NCBI GenBank assembly: GCA_017440375.1
Contig: JAFSHK010000008.1
Span: 1 to 61,928 of the forward strand
Reading direction: 5' to 3'
Length of the DNA: 61,928 nucleotides
DNA from: Lachnospiraceae bacterium
GTDB lineage: Bacteria; Bacillota; Clostridia; Lachnospirales; Lachnospiraceae
Shown here: positions 47,188 to 57,601 of the stretch, in pieces
How positions within the stretch are numbered: the first letter of the stretch is position 1
Layout of the letters: each line of letters starts with the position of its first letter
The notes under the pieces: generated by a model
Seen by the model: only the letters and a program-made list of their open reading frames with translations
Database searches by the model: none
What the model was told of the DNA's origin: nothing
Program-made: the position numbers and the translations under genes

Positions 47188-47926
47188 GTTCCACCTCGTC
47201 CGTTAACGGTTCAATAATAATCACTGAAATATTATCCTTACCGCCGTTATAATTGGCTATCTCCACCAATTCCTCCGCTCTTTCCTTCAGACTCACTTTC
47301 TTCCTTAGAACATGCTGTATCGTACCATCATCCACCATATTCGTCAATCCGTCTGAACAAAGAAGCACCATATCACCTGTTTTTAACTCCAGATTAAAAA
47401 AGTCTGCTTCTACTGTATCTCTTGCACCGATTGCTCTTGTAATAATATTTTTGTCAGGATGGTTTCTGGCAGCCTTTCTGTCAATACCACCCATTCGAAT
47501 CATTTCTTCCACCAGAGAATGATCCACTGTAATCTGCTCTATTCTATCATTCACAACATAGAGTCTGCTGTCACCTACATTCGCAACCTCTAAATACTTA
47601 CCGATACAAGTTGCTATTACTACGGTTGTTCCCATACCCATAAGCTGCTTATCTTCTTGCGCCTTCTGTCTTGTATAGGCATTGGCCTTCTCAATTGCTT
47701 TTCCAAGAATCACAACAGGATTCTTTTCAAAAGAAAAAGCAATCTCATCTACTATCGTTTCTACCGCATAGCGGGAAGCCAATTCCCCCGCATTATGTCC
47801 GCCCATACCGTCAGCAACAATAAAAACATTCGGCAAGTTTCCGATAGGAGTTTCCGAAAGATATATAAAATCCTGATTCAGTTGTCTTCTTTGTCCGATA
47901 TCTGTGATCGCATAGGATCTTAACAC
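47180..47926 (-). CDS. stp: PP2C-type protein phosphatase (Stp/PrpC)
   Basis: The 248-aa metal-dependent phosphatase reverses PrkC phosphorylation. Motifs are DIGQRRQLNQDF, FIVADGMGGHNAGE, ANVGDSRLYVV, LLCSDGLTNMV and GGKDNISVIII. GTG 47926 is preceded by AGGAGGAAAATAAGG. It overlaps prkC by 8 nt, so the opposing enzymes are translated together. Confidence 0.97.
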   Translation of the reverse strand: MLRSYAITDIGQRRQLNQDFIYLSETPIGNLPNVFIVADGMGGHNAGELASRYAVETIVDEIAFSFEKNPVVILGKAIEKANAYTRQKAQEDKQLMGMGTTVVIATCIGKYLEVANVGDSRLYVVNDRIEQITVDHSLVEEMIRMGGIDRKAARNHPDKNIITRAIGARDTVEADFFNLELKTGDMVLLCSDGLTNMVDDGTIQHVLRKKVSLKERAEELVEIANYNGGKDNISVIIIEPLTDEVEHD

Positions 47927-47938
47927 CTTATTTTCCTC

Positions 47939-48988
47939 CTATGACTGCTTCTTAATATGACTTCGTCTAAGCTGTCCGCAGGCACCGTCGATGTCCCTGC
48001 CCATTTCCCTTCTAATAGTAACATTTATTCCATTTTTTTCAAGTTTATTTTTGAATGCCAAAATAGCAGTCTTATCAGACTGCACGTAATCCCGCTCCTT
48101 AATCGGGTTGACCGGAATCAGGTTAATATGGCAACACAAAGGCTTTGCAAGTTCAATCAATTCACTTGCATCTTCCTTCGTATCATTCACACCACCCACT
48201 AAGCTATATTCAAACGTAATTCTTCTGCCCGTCTTTTCAAAATAGTATGCGCAGGCCTCCATCAGTTCATCCAATGAATACTGATTGGCAATCGGCATCA
48301 GCTTTCTTCGTTTCTCATCGGTTGTTGCATGTAATGAAAGTGCTAAGGTGATTTGCAGTTTTTCTTCTGCAAGCTTACGCATTTTCGGTACAATACCACA
48401 AGTAGAAACCGTAATATTACGCTGGCTGATATTTAAACCGTTTTCATCTGTCAAAATCCGTAGAAAAATTAGTAAATTATCATAATTATCCATTGGTTCA
48501 CCGGTTCCCATAACAACCACATTGGAAACCCGTTCCCCTGTCAATCTTGTAATCGCATATATCTGATCTAACATCTCAGACGGCAATAGATTTCTCTCCC
48601 ATCCATCCAAGGTAGACGCACAAAAGCGACACCCCATTTTACACCCTACCTGGGAGGAAATGCAAACAGAATTTCCATGCTTATACCGCATCCACACGCT
48701 TTCTACCAAGTTCCCATCTGCCAGTCGAAACAGAAATTTCTTCGTTCCGTCTATCCGGGATTCCTGTACTTTAACAGGTTCCAGCACCGTATAAGTAAAA
48801 GTTTCGGTACATTTCTCTTTCAGAGATTTCGGTAAATTCGACATCTCACCATAGCTTCTTGCCAGCTTCACATGCATCCACTCATAAAGTTGTTTCGCCC
48901 GAAACGCTTTTTCTCCAAGTTCCTGCATCTGCTCTTTAAGTTGCGCTAACGTTAACGATTTGATATCCTGTATGTTTTCCTGTGTCAT
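47939..48988 (-). CDS. rlmN: dual-specificity RNA methyltransferase RlmN
   Basis: The 349-aa radical-SAM enzyme makes 2-methyladenosine in 23S rRNA (A2503) and tRNA. The cluster motif is CKMGCRFCAS, and the conserved GTGEPMDNYDNLL follows. The C-terminal catalytic cysteine lies in DIDGACGQLR. It is the standard neighbour upstream of stp in Firmicutes. Confidence 0.97.
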   Translation of the reverse strand: MTQENIQDIKSLTLAQLKEQMQELGEKAFRAKQLYEWMHVKLARSYGEMSNLPKSLKEKCTETFTYTVLEPVKVQESRIDGTKKFLFRLADGNLVESVWMRYKHGNSVCISSQVGCKMGCRFCASTLDGWERNLLPSEMLDQIYAITRLTGERVSNVVVMGTGEPMDNYDNLLIFLRILTDENGLNISQRNITVSTCGIVPKMRKLAEEKLQITLALSLHATTDEKRRKLMPIANQYSLDELMEACAYYFEKTGRRITFEYSLVGGVNDTKEDASELIELAKPLCCHINLIPVNPIKERDYVQSDKTAILAFKNKLEKNGINVTIRREMGRDIDGACGQLRRSHIKKQS

Positions 48989-49029
48989 AATAAATTACTT
49001 TTCATCCTTAATACATGCATTACTTTTGC

Positions 49030-50382
49030 TTACTCTGTTCTACGCAGTCGGGCAAAGAAAAAGCCGTCTGTCTTATGAACGCCGGGCAACAGTTGTATCA
49101 TACCATCTCTGCCCTCTTCTTTCAACATTTCCGGCAAAAATGATCCCATACTTTCCCTTTTAAATGGGAAATTTTCGCAAATCCATTCTACCATTTGCTC
49201 ATTTTCTTCCGAGTTGATTGTACAGGTACTATACATCAAAATACCATTGGGTTTTACATAAGAAGTTACATTGCTCAGAATTTCTTTCTGTAATGTTACA
49301 ATCTCTTCTAATGACTGAGGTGTTACATGATATTTAATATCCTGCTTCTTACCAATTACTCCAAGCCCCGAGCATGGAACATCTGCTATCGCTACGTCTG
49401 CAAGCTGTTTCAATTCCTCATTGCAGATACGGGCATCACCAACCCGTACCGTTACATTCTCTTTCCCCATGCGTTGTCTGTTTTCTTCTATTTTAGCAAC
49501 TTTATTTTCTGTTAAATCAAATGCTAACACTTTTCCGTTTGCTCCAACCTTGCATGCTGCATGCAGTGTTTTTCCGCCCGGTGCCGCACAAACATCAATA
49601 ACAGTCTGTCCTTCTTTCACGTCTGCTGCCTCTACCACTAGCATAGAACTCACATCCTGTACGGTAAAAAATCCTTCCTCATAACCGGAAAGATTACGAA
49701 TTCCTTCTGATTTTTCTACCTGTACTGCATAATCAAGATATGGATGCTTTTTCACAGTCACACCGTTTTCTTCCCATTTTGTAAGAAGTTCTTTTCTTTT
49801 TTCTTCCGAAAGGCTTTCTTCTAAACGAATCGTTACTGCACCTCTTTCCAAAAAGGCCTGCAATATCTTCTCCGTTTTCTCCTCTCCGTATGCTTTCATA
49901 AATCGCTCCACAAGCCACTGAGGCATGGAATAGAAAACTGACAAAAAACCAAGCTTGTCCTTTTCCCTATCCGGATATACAATGGTTTCTTTCTGACGGG
50001 ATACGTTCCGAAGCACACCGTTGACATACCCCTGTAAAGACTGAAACTTTCTTTTCTTCGCTAGTTTTACTGCTTCGTTGCAAACTGCTGCATCCGGTGT
50101 CCCTTCCATAAACAGGAGTTGATATACACTCATACGAAGCAATTCCCGAATAAGCGGCTTCATCTTTTTCACCGGTACTTTAGAAATATGGTCTAAAACA
50201 TAATCAATCTGAATTCTTCGCTCAATCGTGCCCTCTGTTACTCTTTTGATAAAAGCTTTCTCTTTGGCATCCAGATAATCATATTTCTCCAATACGCCGG
50301 TAAGCAGCAGATTGCTGTATTCATCTGTTTTTACCAATTCCAGCAAAATATCTAAAATAATTTCTCTTGTATTCATCATCAA
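49030..50382 (-). CDS. rsmB: 16S rRNA (cytosine967-C5)-methyltransferase
   Basis: The 450-aa product has an N-terminal NusB-like RNA-binding domain (REIILDILLELVK) and a Rossmann methyltransferase domain (SAM site VIDVCAAPGGKTLHAA). Catalytic motifs are DVPCSGLGVIGKK and MYSTCTINSEEN. Its start overlaps the yugP stop by 4 nt. Confidence 0.96.
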   Translation of the reverse strand: MMMNTREIILDILLELVKTDEYSNLLLTGVLEKYDYLDAKEKAFIKRVTEGTIERRIQIDYVLDHISKVPVKKMKPLIRELLRMSVYQLLFMEGTPDAAVCNEAVKLAKKRKFQSLQGYVNGVLRNVSRQKETIVYPDREKDKLGFLSVFYSMPQWLVERFMKAYGEEKTEKILQAFLERGAVTIRLEESLSEEKRKELLTKWEENGVTVKKHPYLDYAVQVEKSEGIRNLSGYEEGFFTVQDVSSMLVVEAADVKEGQTVIDVCAAPGGKTLHAACKVGANGKVLAFDLTENKVAKIEENRQRMGKENVTVRVGDARICNEELKQLADVAIADVPCSGLGVIGKKQDIKYHVTPQSLEEIVTLQKEILSNVTSYVKPNGILMYSTCTINSEENEQMVEWICENFPFKRESMGSFLPEMLKEEGRDGMIQLLPGVHKTDGFFFARLRRTE

Positions 50383-51098
50383 TCTCTTCTTCTGCTATTA
50401 TTTCCGAACAAAAGGATAAGACGAAGCAATTGTAAGATAGAAGATGCTGCGGCCGCTACATAAGTCAACGCTGCGGCATTCAATACTTTACGACATCCTT
50501 TCGTCTCTTCATTTTCCATCAAGCCATAATCACCAAGCATAGCAAGCGCTCTGCTTGATGCGTTATATTCTACCGGTAGTGTTACTATCTGAAACAAAAC
50601 AGCCACTGCAAATACCCAGATACCAATCTGAATAAATAACTGATTCATTCCAAACAACACACCTAACAAAATAATCGGAATCCCAAGCTTCGAACCAATA
50701 TTGGCTGCCGGAACCAGTGCTGTTCTGATTTTTAACGGCGCATAACCTTTGTTGTGTTGCAAGGCATGACCGCATTCATGCGCCGCAACACCGATTGCCG
50801 CAATCGAATCAGAACCATAGGTAGACTGTGAAAGTCGTACCACTTTTGCTCTTGGATCATAATGGTCTGTCAGTTCTCCCTTGATATATTCCACATGCAC
50901 ATCATAAATGCCGGACAACTCCAGAATTCTCTGTGCTGCCTGCGCTCCTGTCATCCTACTTCTGCTTCTTACCCTCGCATATTTATGAAAGGTACTACTG
51001 ACACGCGTTTGCGCCAGAATACACAACAATGCACCTACAATAACCAACCAATATGTCGGGTCAAAATAAAATCCATAAAAACCACCGTAATATCCCAT
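50379..51098 (-). CDS. yugP: zinc membrane metallopeptidase (YugP family)
   Basis: The 239-aa product has a hydrophobic N-terminus, a HExxH zinc site (IGVAAHECGHALQH), helices near the middle and C-terminus, and the family's SSRALAMLGDYGL region. Substrates are unknown. Lies between fmt and rsmB, a conserved order in Clostridia. Confidence 0.92.
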   Translation of the reverse strand: MGYYGGFYGFYFDPTYWLVIVGALLCILAQTRVSSTFHKYARVRSRSRMTGAQAAQRILELSGIYDVHVEYIKGELTDHYDPRAKVVRLSQSTYGSDSIAAIGVAAHECGHALQHNKGYAPLKIRTALVPAANIGSKLGIPIILLGVLFGMNQLFIQIGIWVFAVAVLFQIVTLPVEYNASSRALAMLGDYGLMENEETKGCRKVLNAAALTYVAAAASSILQLLRLILLFGNNSRRRD

Positions 51099-51143
51099 CG
51101 AATTCGCTCCTTTTCTCTATCTCTTGCAAGCTCAAGAAACATA

Positions 51144-52112
51144 CTATTGTCCAAGCATCTCTCCGACTTTCATCTGATATCCTAACAAAAAGTCTTTTAC
51201 CGGCATTCTTTTCTTGCCTTCTAACTGTACTTCTGTCAGTTTCAGACTGCCGTCTCCGGTTTTCACATAAACAGCATCTTTTTCTACCGCTACAATCATG
51301 CCCGGCACAACCTCTGTTCCCTCTGCCGGCAACACATTTGTCTCTTCTTTTTTATCTTTATCGCCGATATCGCTTGCCCAGATTTTTAATGTTTTTCCAT
51401 GATAGGAAGTATATGCACTTGGCCAAGAATTTAAACCTCTCACGAGTCGCTCTATCTCTGCTGACTGCTTTGTCCAGTCAATTTTACCCATTGATTTTTG
51501 TAGCATTTTGGCATAGCAGGAATCTGCATCATTCTGTTTCACCGGAGTTACTTCACCAACTTCAATTTTCGGTAATGCCTCTACAATCAACTCTGCTCCC
51601 GCCTGTGCTAGCTTGTCATGCAGACTGTCTCCGGTTTCTTTCTCTGCAATCGGAACCTTACAAGTAAACAACATATCACCGGTATCTAATCCCTTGTCCA
51701 TCTGCATGATTGTAATACCGGTTTCTCTTTCTCCGTCTAAAATAACCCACTGAATCGGACCGGCACCACGATATTTCGGCAATAATGACGCATGAATATT
51801 AACACAGCCATACTTCGGCATATTCAGAATTTCTTCCGAAAGAATTTGTCCAAATGCCGCTACCACAAAAATATCTGCTTCATACGTACGCAGTTGTTCT
51901 ACCGCCTCCGACGTTTTGATTTTTACCGGTTGGAAAACAGGAATATCAAATTTGAGTGCGCATGCCTTCACCGGCGTAATCTGCATCTCTTTACCGCGTC
52001 CTTTTGGCTTATCCGGTTGTGTTACTACCGCTGTCACCTGATGGCCTGCTTTTATAATTGCTTCTAATGCGCCGACTGCAAAATCCGGCGTTCCCATAAA
52101 TACTACTTTCAT
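51144..52112 (-). CDS. fmt: methionyl-tRNA formyltransferase
   Basis: The 322-aa enzyme formylates initiator Met-tRNA. It has VFMGTPDFAVGALEAII, the catalytic NIHASLLPKYRGAGPIQW with Asn/His, and the SLLHD-type C-terminal tRNA-binding domain. Follows def by 14 nt; the pair opens and closes N-formylmethionine processing. Confidence 0.97.
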   Translation of the reverse strand: MKVVFMGTPDFAVGALEAIIKAGHQVTAVVTQPDKPKGRGKEMQITPVKACALKFDIPVFQPVKIKTSEAVEQLRTYEADIFVVAAFGQILSEEILNMPKYGCVNIHASLLPKYRGAGPIQWVILDGERETGITIMQMDKGLDTGDMLFTCKVPIAEKETGDSLHDKLAQAGAELIVEALPKIEVGEVTPVKQNDADSCYAKMLQKSMGKIDWTKQSAEIERLVRGLNSWPSAYTSYHGKTLKIWASDIGDKDKKEETNVLPAEGTEVVPGMIVAVEKDAVYVKTGDGSLKLTEVQLEGKKRMPVKDFLLGYQMKVGEMLGQ

Positions 52113-52126
52113 ATTTCCTCCACAAA

Positions 52127-52603
52127 TTAATCCTCTTCCAAGTCTTCTACATCCTGCAACGGTCCATCCACTTTTTCAACATATAAATGTCCGTCCAGAT
52201 GATCCAGTTCATGCTGAATGGCTCTTGCCATTAACTCAGTGCCTTCTATTTCAAAAGGTTCCATATTTTCATCATAAGCTATTGCTTTCACATAATTTGC
52301 TCTTGTCACATTACCTGTTTTGCCCGGAACACTCAGACAGCCTTCATAACCTGTCTGTTCGCCACTCTTCTCAATAATCTTAGGATTAATCATGAGAATC
52401 GGATCTTCTCCGGTTGTATCAATAACCACAATTCGTTTCAAAATACCAACCTGTGGTGCTGCCAGTCCAACACCATTCGCTTCGTATAAAGTATCAAACA
52501 TATCATCAATTAACTCCTGAATACGTGGAGTCACCTCTGTTACCTCTTTACATACTTTCCCTAAAACCGGATCTCCCATTTCTCTGATTTTTCTGATTGC
52601 CAT
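52127..52603 (-). CDS. def: peptide deformylase
   Basis: The 158-aa iron/zinc hydrolase removes the formyl group from nascent proteins. Motif 1 is GVGLAAPQVG, motif 2 EGCLSVPG (metal Cys) and motif 3 QHELDHLDG (metal His residues and catalytic Glu). Sits 45 nt after priA. Confidence 0.98.
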   Translation of the reverse strand: MAIRKIREMGDPVLGKVCKEVTEVTPRIQELIDDMFDTLYEANGVGLAAPQVGILKRIVVIDTTGEDPILMINPKIIEKSGEQTGYEGCLSVPGKTGNVTRANYVKAIAYDENMEPFEIEGTELMARAIQHELDHLDGHLYVEKVDGPLQDVEDLEED

Positions 52604-52648
52604 CTCTTTTTCCTCTTTTCTAAGTATTTATAATCCAAATGTAATTCG

Positions 52649-54886
52649 TTAATATACATTCATCGGTTCAAAATCAAATTGTACCGTTTGGTTTTTTAAT
52701 TCCTGTTTTCTACTATATTCTTCCAAAATATCCTTTATCTGCACCAGCTTCTCATAATCGGAATGTTTCAAATACAACACATGCCGATACATATCGTTTA
52801 TTTTGGAAACAGATGCCTGTGTCGGACCAATCATATAGAGTTCTTTTTCTTCCCCGAATGTTTGGCGAATCTGGGTTACAAACTGCGTAAGCAAACCACT
52901 GCCTTCTTCCTCCATCTTGGAAACAACCAAAATTGCCAACATATGAGCCGCAGGGGGATACGAAAGAAGCTCACGATACATAATCTCTTCTTCATAGAAG
53001 CTCTCATAATCCTGATTTGCCGCGTGCACAATACTATAATGCTCCGGCTGATAAGTCTGAATTACGACCTCTCCCGCTTTCATGCCTCTCCCGGCTCTTC
53101 CTGCCGCTTGCGTTAATAACTGAAAGGTTCTTTCTCCGGCACGATAATCATTCTGATTCAAAGATAAATCTGCCGCCAGTATTCCCACCAGTGTCACATT
53201 TGGAAAATCGTGTCCCTTTACAATCATCTGCGTTCCAACCAGAATGTCCGCCTGTCCGTCTGCAAAAGCAGACAGAATCTTCTCATAACTGTCTTTGGTC
53301 TTCGTAGAATCAGCATCCATACGAAGCACCCTTGCCTGCGGAAATTCCTTATGCACTGCTGCTTCTATCTGCTCTGTCCCTGCTTTGAAACCAAGCAAAT
53401 ACTTCGAACCGCAAGAAGGACATTTCTCAGGCTTATGTTCCTCGTGTCCGCAATAATGACAAATCAATTTTCCGTTCCGATGTTCGGATAAGGATACATC
53501 ACAATGAGGACATTTCATTACGTGACCGCATGCCCGACAAGACACAAAACCAGCGTAGCCACGCCTATTTAAGAAAAGCATCGTCTGCTCTCCTGTCTGC
53601 AAACGCGTCGCTATCAATTCTTTCAATTTCCGGCTGAAAATCGAACGATTTCCCTCTTTCAATTCTTCCCGCAAATCCACCGTGTATACCTGCGGTAATT
53701 GTCCTCCGGTCAAACGTTCTTTTAATTCATATAATTTATACTCCCCCTTTTTCGCCCGATAATAAGCTTCTAAAGAAGGGGTTGCAGAACCTAAAACCAC
53801 ACTTGCCCCTTTACAGGAGGCTATCTGCATCGCTGTTTCACGAGCATGATATTTGGGCATAGACTCACTTTTATAGCTGTTCTCATGTTCCTCATCTATG
53901 ATAATGACACCCAACTGCGGAAACGGCGTAAACAATGCAGAACGCGGACCGATAATTACATCCAACTGTCCGTTTCTTGCCCGCTCCATCTGGTCGTATT
54001 TCTCTCCCATAGATAAGGTAGAATTCATAACCGAAACCCGATCACCAAATCGTTTATAGAAGCGCAAAAGTGTCTGATACGTCAATGCAATTTCCGGAAT
54101 CAAAACAATCGCCTGTTTTCCCATAGCTATCATCTGTTCTATAATACCCAGATAAACTTCCGTCTTCCCACTTCCGGTAATCCCATGTACAAGATATGTT
54201 CCTCGTTTACCTTTTCGATAATCCTGCACAATATCTTCCATAATGAAGCGTTGTTTCTCACTGAGTGGCTTGGCACTATCACGTTCTGTTATTTGTTTGA
54301 CCGGATTACGATAATAGTTTTCGGCTTCAATTTTAATAATTCCCTGTTTTTCCAGACTTTGTAGCGTAGCAGTTGCTATATTGAGCTTCTGCCTTAATAA
54401 TTCATAGGGCAAAACCTCTTCTTTTAATAAAGCCTCCAGCACACGTGCTTTAGCTGTCTGATGCTTTCTGGTACATTCTTCCAGATACTTGACTATTGTT
54501 TCCTCATCACAGTATCTGGTTACTTTCTTTTTCTCCAATTGTTTGAGCTTCTGTTTCACCGGCAATACTGTTTTAAGTGCCGTAATCATGGTAGAACCAT
54601 AATGACGTTTCATCCAATATGCTGTCTGAATCAAATCGCTCTCTACCGTAGTACCCTTTTCATCCAAACAAGTAATTTCCTTAATTTTATCTACTGGATA
54701 GTCTGTTTTATCTGAAATATCAACCACATAACCAATCATATCCTTGTTCCCTTTTCCGAAAGGAACATGCACCCGTACACCGGGTGCGATTCGTTCAAGT
54801 AATCTATCCGGAATTCTATATTGAAAAGGTCTGTCTACTTTCTCATGGGATATATCTACGATAATATCCGCATATTTATTGCTCAT
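52649..54886 (-). CDS. priA: primosomal protein N' (PriA replication-restart helicase)
   Basis: The 745-aa 3'-to-5' helicase reloads the replisome at stalled forks. It has an N-terminal DNA-binding domain, a winged helix, and helicase motifs I (GITGSGKTEVYL), II (IIDEEHENSY) and VI (QAAGRAGRG). The zinc-binding region (CRACGHVMKCPHC...CHYCGHEE...CPSCGS) has eight Cys. Length is normal. Confidence 0.97.
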   Translation of the reverse strand: MSNKYADIIVDISHEKVDRPFQYRIPDRLLERIAPGVRVHVPFGKGNKDMIGYVVDISDKTDYPVDKIKEITCLDEKGTTVESDLIQTAYWMKRHYGSTMITALKTVLPVKQKLKQLEKKKVTRYCDEETIVKYLEECTRKHQTAKARVLEALLKEEVLPYELLRQKLNIATATLQSLEKQGIIKIEAENYYRNPVKQITERDSAKPLSEKQRFIMEDIVQDYRKGKRGTYLVHGITGSGKTEVYLGIIEQMIAMGKQAIVLIPEIALTYQTLLRFYKRFGDRVSVMNSTLSMGEKYDQMERARNGQLDVIIGPRSALFTPFPQLGVIIIDEEHENSYKSESMPKYHARETAMQIASCKGASVVLGSATPSLEAYYRAKKGEYKLYELKERLTGGQLPQVYTVDLREELKEGNRSIFSRKLKELIATRLQTGEQTMLFLNRRGYAGFVSCRACGHVMKCPHCDVSLSEHRNGKLICHYCGHEEHKPEKCPSCGSKYLLGFKAGTEQIEAAVHKEFPQARVLRMDADSTKTKDSYEKILSAFADGQADILVGTQMIVKGHDFPNVTLVGILAADLSLNQNDYRAGERTFQLLTQAAGRAGRGMKAGEVVIQTYQPEHYSIVHAANQDYESFYEEEIMYRELLSYPPAAHMLAILVVSKMEEEGSGLLTQFVTQIRQTFGEEKELYMIGPTQASVSKINDMYRHVLYLKHSDYEKLVQIKDILEEYSRKQELKNQTVQFDFEPMNVY

Positions 54887-54909
54887 TCTTTACCTCTCAT
54901 CTTGGTATC

Positions 54910-56376
54910 TTATCTGCCTGCGAGAATATCCTGTATCAAATCTCTTTCGTCCATCGGGTATTTTACCCCTTTAATTTCCTGATAATCTTCATGCCCTTTA
55001 CCCGCTAAAACAATAATATCTCCCGGCTCACCATTGGCAATCGCATATGCAATCGCCTCTTTTCTATCGCAAATTTCCACATACTTACCATCTGTTTTTC
55101 CAATGCCAATTTTGATATCATCAATAATTGCCTGCGGCTCCTCAAAACGCGGATTGTCAGAAGTAATAATTGTCAAATCAGCCATTTTACCACTAACTTC
55201 TCCCATTTCATATCTACGAAGCTTCGAACGATTTCCGCCACATCCAAATACACTTACCAGACGGTTTGGCTTATATTCCTTCAACGTAGACAATAAACTC
55301 TCTAATGCCATCGCATTATGCGCATAATCAATCATCAAAGTAAAATCATCGGATACTTTTACCAGTTCAATTCTACCTTTTACTTTTGCCTGCAAAAGAG
55401 CATTCTGAATCGCGTCTTCTGATACGGCAAAATGACGACAGATTGCAATTGCCGTAAGCGCATTATAGACACTAAACTTACCCGGTGTCGCAATCTCCAC
55501 ATGAAAATCCATGAGCCCTTTTACATCAAATGCTACCCCTAATTTCCCACCACCGGAAAGTAATTCAAGATTTTCAGCCTTCAAATCAGCATCCGCTTCG
55601 ATGCCGTATGTTTCAAGCTTACAGGTATGACCTGCACTTACCTGTGCCCAGTGTTTGTCGTCTTTATTCACAATACCTACTTTACATTGTTTAAAAAGCA
55701 GGCCTTTGCAAGACAAATAATCTTCAAAATCCTTATGCTCATTCGGACCAATGTGATCCGGCTCCAGATTGGTAAATATGCCAAAATCAAACACAAATCC
55801 CTGTGTTCTATGAAGCATTAACCCCTGAGAGGAAACCTCCATCACAACCGTATCACAGCCTGCATCTACCATCTGTCTGAAATACTGCTGCAACAAATAG
55901 GATTCCGGTGTTGTATTATTTGCGTGAATATGCGTATCACCGATAATGACTTCTATCGTCCCAATCAATCCGACTTTTCGCCCTGCCTGCTCCAAAATCG
56001 ATTTCACCAAGTAGGTTGTTGTTGTTTTCCCCTTCGTACCGGTAATACCGATTACTTTCAGCTTCTCTGCCGGATTTCCAAAATATGCTGCTGAAATAAA
56101 TGCCATCGCATATCTGGTATCTTCTACTTTAATTACTGTTACATCCGCTTCTTTCGGAAGCTCTATATCCTTCTGTACCACCAGAACCTTGGCACCGTTC
56201 TCTACTACCTGCATAGCAAAATCATGACCATCCACATTTGCTCCGACAATACAGATAAAAAGACATCCCGGTACTACTTTTCTGGAATCATAAACAAGCT
56301 CTGATACTTCTATTTCCTCCGTTCCCCGAACGCATTCATATTCCAATTTGGATAATAAATCCTTCAATCTGTTCAT
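54910..56376 (-). CDS. murE: UDP-MurNAc-tripeptide synthetase (MurE, meso-DAP type)
   Basis: The 488-aa Mur ligase adds the third residue of the stem peptide. It has the ATP site IGITGTKGKTTTTYLV, LEPDHIGPNEH, and the substrate-selecting DNPR motif (TSDNPRFEEP), which marks meso-diaminopimelate rather than lysine. ATG 56376 (MNRLKDLL) has AAGGAGTGG upstream; the longer frame from 56424 is unlikely. It lies about 13 kb from the rest of the dcw genes. Confidence 0.95.
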   Translation of the reverse strand: MNRLKDLLSKLEYECVRGTEEIEVSELVYDSRKVVPGCLFICIVGANVDGHDFAMQVVENGAKVLVVQKDIELPKEADVTVIKVEDTRYAMAFISAAYFGNPAEKLKVIGITGTKGKTTTTYLVKSILEQAGRKVGLIGTIEVIIGDTHIHANNTTPESYLLQQYFRQMVDAGCDTVVMEVSSQGLMLHRTQGFVFDFGIFTNLEPDHIGPNEHKDFEDYLSCKGLLFKQCKVGIVNKDDKHWAQVSAGHTCKLETYGIEADADLKAENLELLSGGGKLGVAFDVKGLMDFHVEIATPGKFSVYNALTAIAICRHFAVSEDAIQNALLQAKVKGRIELVKVSDDFTLMIDYAHNAMALESLLSTLKEYKPNRLVSVFGCGGNRSKLRRYEMGEVSGKMADLTIITSDNPRFEEPQAIIDDIKIGIGKTDGKYVEICDRKEAIAYAIANGEPGDIIVLAGKGHEDYQEIKGVKYPMDERDLIQDILAGR

Positions 56377-56414
56377 GAAACCCACTCCTTGCTTTATCGC
56401 ATTCTTCATTAAAT

Positions 56415-56443
56415 AAAATAGCACGAAATACGCTCTTTTTCAA
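56415..56443 (-). promoter_or_regulatory. promoter of the murE-priA-def-fmt block
   Basis: The -35 TTGAAA (56438-56443) and -10 TATTTT (56415-56420) are spaced 17 bp with a TGC extended -10, about 39 nt upstream of ATG 56376. The following genes are tightly spaced. Confidence 0.55.
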
Positions 56444-56593
56444 CTTCACTTTGTTTTCACACTTACTTCAAACTTTCTTTATGGAAGTTTATATTTTTAT
56501 AAGAAAGAAAACACATTTTGGACACATTTTCAATTTATGATAATAACCAAGATAGTTGAAAAACTCACTATCTCCCCCCTCATAAGAAAATAC

Positions 56594-56624
56594 GAAAAGC
56601 CTGAGAATTGTCTCAGGCTTTTTC
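56594..56624 (-). terminator. terminator of recJ-fruK
   Basis: AAAAGCCTGAGA and TCTCAGGCTTTT form a stem around a short loop, with A/T-rich flanks on both strands, 20 nt downstream of the fruK stop. Confidence 0.85.
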
Positions 56625-56643
56625 GTAGTCTCAAATATTGAAA

Positions 56644-57573
56644 CTATGCCAGTTTCTCCACCGTAATCGCATCATACAACTCCTCTGCTGTATCCATTGG
56701 AATATTTGCACTTTCTATCGTCGTTGCATTTGCAGCCGAAATAGCTGCTGCCTTACGAATAGCTTCTTCCTCTGAATCACCATTCATGAGTGACATGGCA
56801 TACGAAGCCAAAGCACTATCTCCACATCCTACCGTATTTACTGTTTGAATTCTTCTGGACTTTGCATAATAAATATGTTCTCCGCTTACTGACATAAGAC
56901 CGTTTTTGCCCATGGATACGATGACTTTCTCTATTCCATTTGCCTGCAACGCACGTGCTGCGCTTAAAACAGCCTCTTTACTACTCAGTTTATGCCCAAC
57001 AATATATTCTAATTCCTTCTGATTCGGCTTTATTAGATATGGCTTTGCTTCTATTCCTTTCCGAAGACTGTTGCCACTGGTATCTAATAACACACGAATT
57101 CCTTTACTATTAGCAATTTCTATCATGGTCTTATAAATATCCTCCGGCATACCGTTTCCGATACTACCGGACAAAACAACCAACTTACAAGCAGATAACA
57201 ATTCCTCATACTGCTCTAAAAATCTCTTCTGACTTGTTTCATCAATCACAGGTCCCGGCTCTAAAATTTCTGTCACATAACCATTATCAGCCAGAATATT
57301 CATATTGCTTCTCGTTTCCTCTTCTACCCGTACAAAGCGACAAGTAACCTCTTCTCCCAACAGATAGTCTTCAATAAACTTACCTGCATAACCACCCAGA
57401 AAACCGGTCGCACAAACGGCATAACCATATTGATGCAGAATTTTGGTTACATTAATTCCCTTGCCGCCTGCAATCTTCATCATCGTTCGCATACGATTCA
57501 CATGGCCTGTTATCAATTCTCCTGTTGTATAAGTCTTATCCACTGCCGGATTTAAAGTCACTGTAAGTATCAT
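56644..57573 (-). CDS. fruK: 1-phosphofructokinase (PfkB family)
   Basis: The 309-aa PfkB kinase phosphorylates fructose 1-phosphate (or tagatose 6-phosphate in close relatives). The N-terminus TVTLNPAVDKTY, the motif GGKGINVTKIL and the C-terminal anion-hole signature NTVGCGDSALASY identify the family. No fruR or fruA PTS gene is next to it; it is 28 nt after recJ and the two are probably one transcript. Confidence 0.88.
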   Translation of the reverse strand: MILTVTLNPAVDKTYTTGELITGHVNRMRTMMKIAGGKGINVTKILHQYGYAVCATGFLGGYAGKFIEDYLLGEEVTCRFVRVEEETRSNMNILADNGYVTEILEPGPVIDETSQKRFLEQYEELLSACKLVVLSGSIGNGMPEDIYKTMIEIANSKGIRVLLDTSGNSLRKGIEAKPYLIKPNQKELEYIVGHKLSSKEAVLSAARALQANGIEKVIVSMGKNGLMSVSGEHIYYAKSRRIQTVNTVGCGDSALASYAMSLMNGDSEEEAIRKAAAISAANATTIESANIPMDTAEELYDAITVEKLA

Positions 57574-57601
57574 CTGTTTTCTCCCTCCGAATGCCGCTCC
57601 G